Positions 59,616 to 64,000 of a DNA stretch of 64,000 nucleotides are shown here, piece after piece. The notes beneath the pieces are model-generated. The model saw nothing but the letters and a program-made list of their open reading frames with translations, made no database searches and had not been told where the DNA came from. Source of the stretch: Buchnera aphidicola (Formosaphis micheliae) (GTDB lineage: Bacteria; Pseudomonadota; Gammaproteobacteria; Enterobacterales; Enterobacteriaceae); assembly GCF_039403185.1 (NCBI RefSeq), contig NZ_CP135047.1, positions 62,001 to 126,000 of the forward strand, in the 5' to 3' direction. Made by a program: the position numbers and the translations under genes. Each line of letters starts with the position of its first letter. Positions within the stretch are counted from its first letter, which is position 1.

Positions 59616-62012
59616 ATGGAATTTAGTGAAAGATGGTTAAAAGAATGGGTTAATTTAGAGATTAATACTATTACATTATGTGAACAACTTACTGAATCTG
59701 GTTTAGAAGTCGAAAGCGTAAAATGTATATCAGGAGTATTTAATGATGTTATAATAGGTAAAGTTATATCTTGTGAGATTCATCCTAATGACAATATGTG
59801 GAAAATTTTTTTTATTAATATTGGATGTAATAATAATATTCATATTATATCTAAAATTTGTAATGTCAAGATTGGAATGAAAGTAGTTATTGCTCCTATA
59901 GGTTCTATATTACCTGATAAAATTGTGATTAAGCCGATTAATATAGAAGGTTACATTTCAGAAGGGATAATTTGTTCTTTTTTTGATTTAGGAATGTTTG
60001 AGTATGGAGAAAAAATAATTGTATTACCTGATAATGCTCCAGTAGGTGTAGATTTACATAAATATTTTTTACTAAATGATAACATTATTAAATTATCTGT
60101 TACTCCCAATAGATTCGATTGTTTAGGTATTTTAGGAATAGCTAGAGAATTATATATTCGTAATAATATTAAATTACCTGTATTGTATATAAAACCAGTA
60201 AAATCAATAATAAATGATACTGTGAATGTAATTTTAAAAGCACCTAATATATGTCCGCGTTATTTTTGTAGATTGATAAAGAATATTTCTAATAGTATTA
60301 TTACTCCGATTTGGATAGTAGAAAAATTAAGACGTTCTAACATAAAGAGTATTAATGCAATAGTTGATATTGTAGAATATGTTTCTATTGAATTAGGTTT
60401 GCCATTACATGTATTTAATGCAGATATTACAGTAGATAATATAATTTTAAGAAAATCAAGTCTAAATGAAAGAACTACATTAATAAATAAAGAAGAAATA
60501 ATATTAGACAAAAATGTATTTGTTATTTCTAATAATCATTCTATTTTATCAGTAGAAGGTAATATAAATACTGTGATATCAGAAGTAACTACAAATACTA
60601 AAAATATATTAGTAGGATCGGCTTTTTTAAATATTTCTCTTGATGAAAAAGTTATAGGTAAGTATACAGGAAAAAATTTTTATACTAATTGTTATGAATA
60701 TGGTGTTGATTTTAACCTTCAAGAATATGCTATAGAATATGTGACTAATTTATTAATGGATATTGTAGGAGGTCAATCTGGTCCATTAGTATCAGAGACA
60801 GATTATTCTAATTTTTGTGTATCAAGAAAAATTAAATTATCAAGAGATAGATTAAATAAAGTACTTGGTTTTTTTATGGAAGATGATTTAGTTAAAGAAA
60901 ATTTGTTGAAACTTGGATTTCGAGTAATATGGTGTAGTAGTGATTATTGGCAGGTAGAATCACCGTCATGGCGTTTTGATATTAAAATAGAAGAAGATGT
61001 AATAGGAGAATTAGTTCGTATTTATGGTTATAATAATATATCTTCTATTTCTTATGTAGGAAAAATGTTTATCAGTAATATTAATGATAAATATGAACTT
61101 TTAAAAAAAACTAAAAATTTATTAGTTAATAAAGGATTTTATGAAATTATCACATATAGTTTTATAGATCCAAATATGCAAAGTATGTTATTTCCTAATC
61201 GAAAACAATTTTTTTTATCTAACCCAATATCTAAAGAAATGTCGTCTATGAGAACATCTTTATTACCAGGTCTACTTAATATATTATCTTATAATCAAGA
61301 TCGTCAGAGAGATCATATTTGTTTGTTTGAAAGTGGATTATGTTTTTTAGAAGATAAAAATTGTATTTTAGGGGTTAGTCAAAATTTTTATTTGTCAGGC
61401 ATAGCTTATGGATATATTTATGGTAACAGATTTTGGGATAAAACAGATAAAAGAATTGATTTTTTTGATATGAAAGGTGTTATTGAATCTATTTTTGAAA
61501 TAAATGGAATATTAAAAAATATAGATTTTCGATCTGAATCTATAACATGTTTACATGTTCAAAAAAGTGCTAATATTTATTGCAATGGGAAATTAATAGG
61601 ATATTTTGGTGTATTAAATTCTTATTTAAGTCAATATTTTAAATATACATATAATGTAGTTATGTTTGAAATATTTTGGGAGAATTTTCTTTCTTGTGAT
61701 TCTATAACAATAAAAAAATTTTCACGTTTTCCAAATAGTAAACGTGATATTTCTATTATAGTATCAAAAAATGTTCCTATAAACGATATTATCAAAACAT
61801 GTAAAGATATTGATATTATAAAAATAGTAGATGTATATATATTTGATTTATACTGTGATAATCGTGCAATAATGAAAAATAAAAAAAGCGTTGGTGTACG
61901 TTTAATATTTGAAGACATGCATAAAACATTAATTGATAGTGAAATTAACGTCATTGTAAAAAAATGTATATTAAAATTACAGAAAAAATTTCAAGCAGTA
62001 TTAAGGAATTAA
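59616..62012 (+). CDS. pheT: Phenylalanyl-tRNA synthetase beta subunit with a degenerate editing domain
   Basis: 798 residues from the ATG at 59616 (E. coli 795): N-terminal tRNA-binding domain, B3/B4 editing domain, B5, catalytic-like core (GYNNI, YSFIDP) and the C-terminal anticodon-binding fold ([14 protein letters not shown]). In B3/B4, His261 is kept (PLHVFN), but E. coli Glu334 aligns with Gly (LVGSAF), the MGGI-GG loop reads VEGNINT, and the TDASHR segment holding Thr354 and Ala356 is lost with a short deletion. Removal of Tyr from tRNA-Phe is therefore doubtful; charging should be intact. Confidence 0.96.
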   Translation: MEFSERWLKEWVNLEINTITLCEQLTESGLEVESVKCISGVFNDVIIGKVISCEIHPNDNMWKIFFINIGCNNNIHIISKICNVKIGMKVVIAPIGSILPDKIVIKPINIEGYISEGIICSFFDLGMFEYGEKIIVLPDNAPVGVDLHKYFLLNDNIIKLSVTPNRFDCLGILGIARELYIRNNIKLPVLYIKPVKSIINDTVNVILKAPNICPRYFCRLIKNISNSIITPIWIVEKLRRSNIKSINAIVDIVEYVSIELGLPLHVFNADITVDNIILRKSSLNERTTLINKEEIILDKNVFVISNNHSILSVEGNINTVISEVTTNTKNILVGSAFLNISLDEKVIGKYTGKNFYTNCYEYGVDFNLQEYAIEYVTNLLMDIVGGQSGPLVSETDYSNFCVSRKIKLSRDRLNKVLGFFMEDDLVKENLLKLGFRVIWCSSDYWQVESPSWRFDIKIEEDVIGELVRIYGYNNISSISYVGKMFISNINDKYELLKKTKNLLVNKGFYEIITYSFIDPNMQSMLFPNRKQFFLSNPISKEMSSMRTSLLPGLLNILSYNQDRQRDHICLFESGLCFLEDKNCILGVSQNFYLSGIAYGYIYGNRFWDKTDKRIDFFDMKGVIESIFEINGILKNIDFRSESITCLHVQKSANIYCNGKLIGYFGVLNSYLSQYFKYTYNVVMFEIFWENFLSCDSITIKKFSRFPNSKRDISIIVSKNVPINDIIKTCKDIDIIKIVDVYIFDLYCDNRAIMKNKKSVGVRLIFEDMHKTLIDSEINVIVKKCILKLQKKFQAVLRN

Positions 62013-62016
62013 ATAT

Positions 62017-62310
62017 ATGGTATTTACTAAAGCTAAATTATTGGAGTGTTTGTTTGAAAGTTTAAAAATAAAAAAAAAAGATGTTAAAAATATTATAGAG
62101 TTGTTTTTTAAAGAAGTTTGTTTTGCTTTAGAAGATGGTGAAAAAGTTAAATTATCAGGATTTGGTAATTTTGACTTAAGATATAAAGAAGAACGTCCTG
62201 GTAGAAATCCTAAAACAGGTGAAAAAATATTAATTAAAGCAAGGAGAATAGTAGTATTTAAGCCTGGAAAAAAATTGAAAAATAGATTTAAAATACATAA
62301 TTTTAATTAG
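62017..62310 (+). CDS. ihfA: Integration host factor alpha subunit
   Basis: DNA-bending nucleoid protein, a heterodimer with IhfB. 97 residues (E. coli 99). It starts [16 protein letters not shown] and keeps [12 protein letters not shown] and the beta-arm [12 protein letters not shown] whose proline intercalates DNA. It follows pheT by four bases, the E. coli pheT-ihfA order. Confidence 0.96.
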   Translation: MVFTKAKLLECLFESLKIKKKDVKNIIELFFKEVCFALEDGEKVKLSGFGNFDLRYKEERPGRNPKTGEKILIKARRIVVFKPGKKLKNRFKIHNFN

Positions 62311-62745
62311 ATTGTTAATTATATAATTAAAAAAATAATGTTAAGATATAAATAATATATATAGTATTTTACATGATTTGATTTATAGATATTTTATAAA
62401 ACATATATTTTATTAATTTTATAATTTTTATTATATGTTACATATGTCATTTAAATTCATAATATAATGTGTGTTTTATTATTTTTTTATCATATGATGT
62501 TGATCATATTAATATTAAATTATTTTACATTTAATAATGTAATACATTAATTGCTATTTTTTTAAACATTAGTATTATTTTATAATTTAGTAACATAATT
62601 AATTTATTTATAAAAAATTTGTTACATATTTACTATTACAATAATAAAATAAATAATAGATGATAAAATTAAATATTTATTATATTGATATTTTATATTA
62701 ATTATATACGATATGTTATTTCTTTAATAAAACAAAGGAGATTAA
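62311..62745. other. Gene-free spacer between ihfA and tgt
   Basis: 435 bp of AT-rich sequence with no supportable gene or clear terminator. AAAGGAG before the tgt ATG is a good ribosome binding site. Confidence 0.5.
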
Positions 62746-63849
<1,104 letters not shown>

Positions 63850-64000
63850 AATAGTTAGTATATGATTTAATATTTTATTTTTATGAAAAAATATTTTTTT
63901 AGATATATATAATTAATAGTACTGTTATCTATAATATTAAGTATTTATATTAGCATATTATTTTTGATACATATATTAATTTGATTAAAGTTTAGTATAT

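Overview
This window is a 64 kb piece of a very AT-rich, gene-reduced gammaproteobacterial chromosome. Gene content, order and protein sequences point to Buchnera aphidicola, the obligate symbiont of aphids. The grounds are: (i) almost every protein aligns end to end with its E. coli homologue but is rich in Ile, Lys, Asn and Phe; (ii) long gene-free AT stretches lie between conserved genes; (iii) a flagellar export/basal-body cluster is present without any filament, chemotaxis or stator gene in view; (iv) biosynthesis genes for amino acids the host needs are retained (his, aro, dap). The species is inferred from pattern, not from a database search. No insertion sequence, prophage, CRISPR array, toxin or defence gene was seen.

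Layout. 1-830: ptsI (cut by the left edge) and ptsH. 831-2130: gene desert. 2131-6121: ligA, tRNA-Lys, tRNA-Val, gltX, tRNA-Ala. 6242-17493: flagellar cluster, fliE on the minus strand divergent from fliFGHIJKMN, a fused fliO-fliP, fliQ and fliR. 17669-20772: rpmG, rpmB, ppa, pmbA and the RNase P RNA. 21362-31384: fabB, talA, tkt, dapE, dapA, bcp, aroC, smrB. 31870-39183: tRNA-Arg(CCU) and the complete histidine operon hisGDCBHAFI. 39531-45116: gnd, dcd, metG, tilS, tRNA-Val(GAC). 45117-53422: two gene deserts around a lone cnu (ydgT), then nth, priA, tyrS, sufA, ydiK. 54000-62310: aroH and the translation cluster thrS-infC-rpmI-rplT-pheS-pheT-ihfA. 62746-63849: tgt.

How the genes work together. 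talA, tkt and gnd form the pentose-phosphate branch that feeds PRPP to the his operon and erythrose-4-phosphate to aroH/aroC. dapA and dapE belong to lysine/peptidoglycan synthesis. ptsH/ptsI energise sugar uptake. The flagellar genes encode a C-ring, MS-ring and type III export gate, plausibly kept as an export apparatus rather than a motor.

The most interesting signals are inside ordinary genes. PriA keeps all eight zinc-binding cysteines but has lost its helicase motifs. ThrRS and PheRS have both lost key proofreading residues. fliJ and fliK carry three frame breaks, all at A/T homopolymers and all repaired by the same +1 change, which suggests rescue by slippage. FliN has a 19-copy octapeptide repeat. 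FliG and FliM have lost motor and chemotaxis contact residues. Bcp has a single cysteine. LigA lacks BRCT and MetG lacks its C-terminal tRNA-binding domain. Comparisons with E. coli proteins were made from memory and should be confirmed by alignment.
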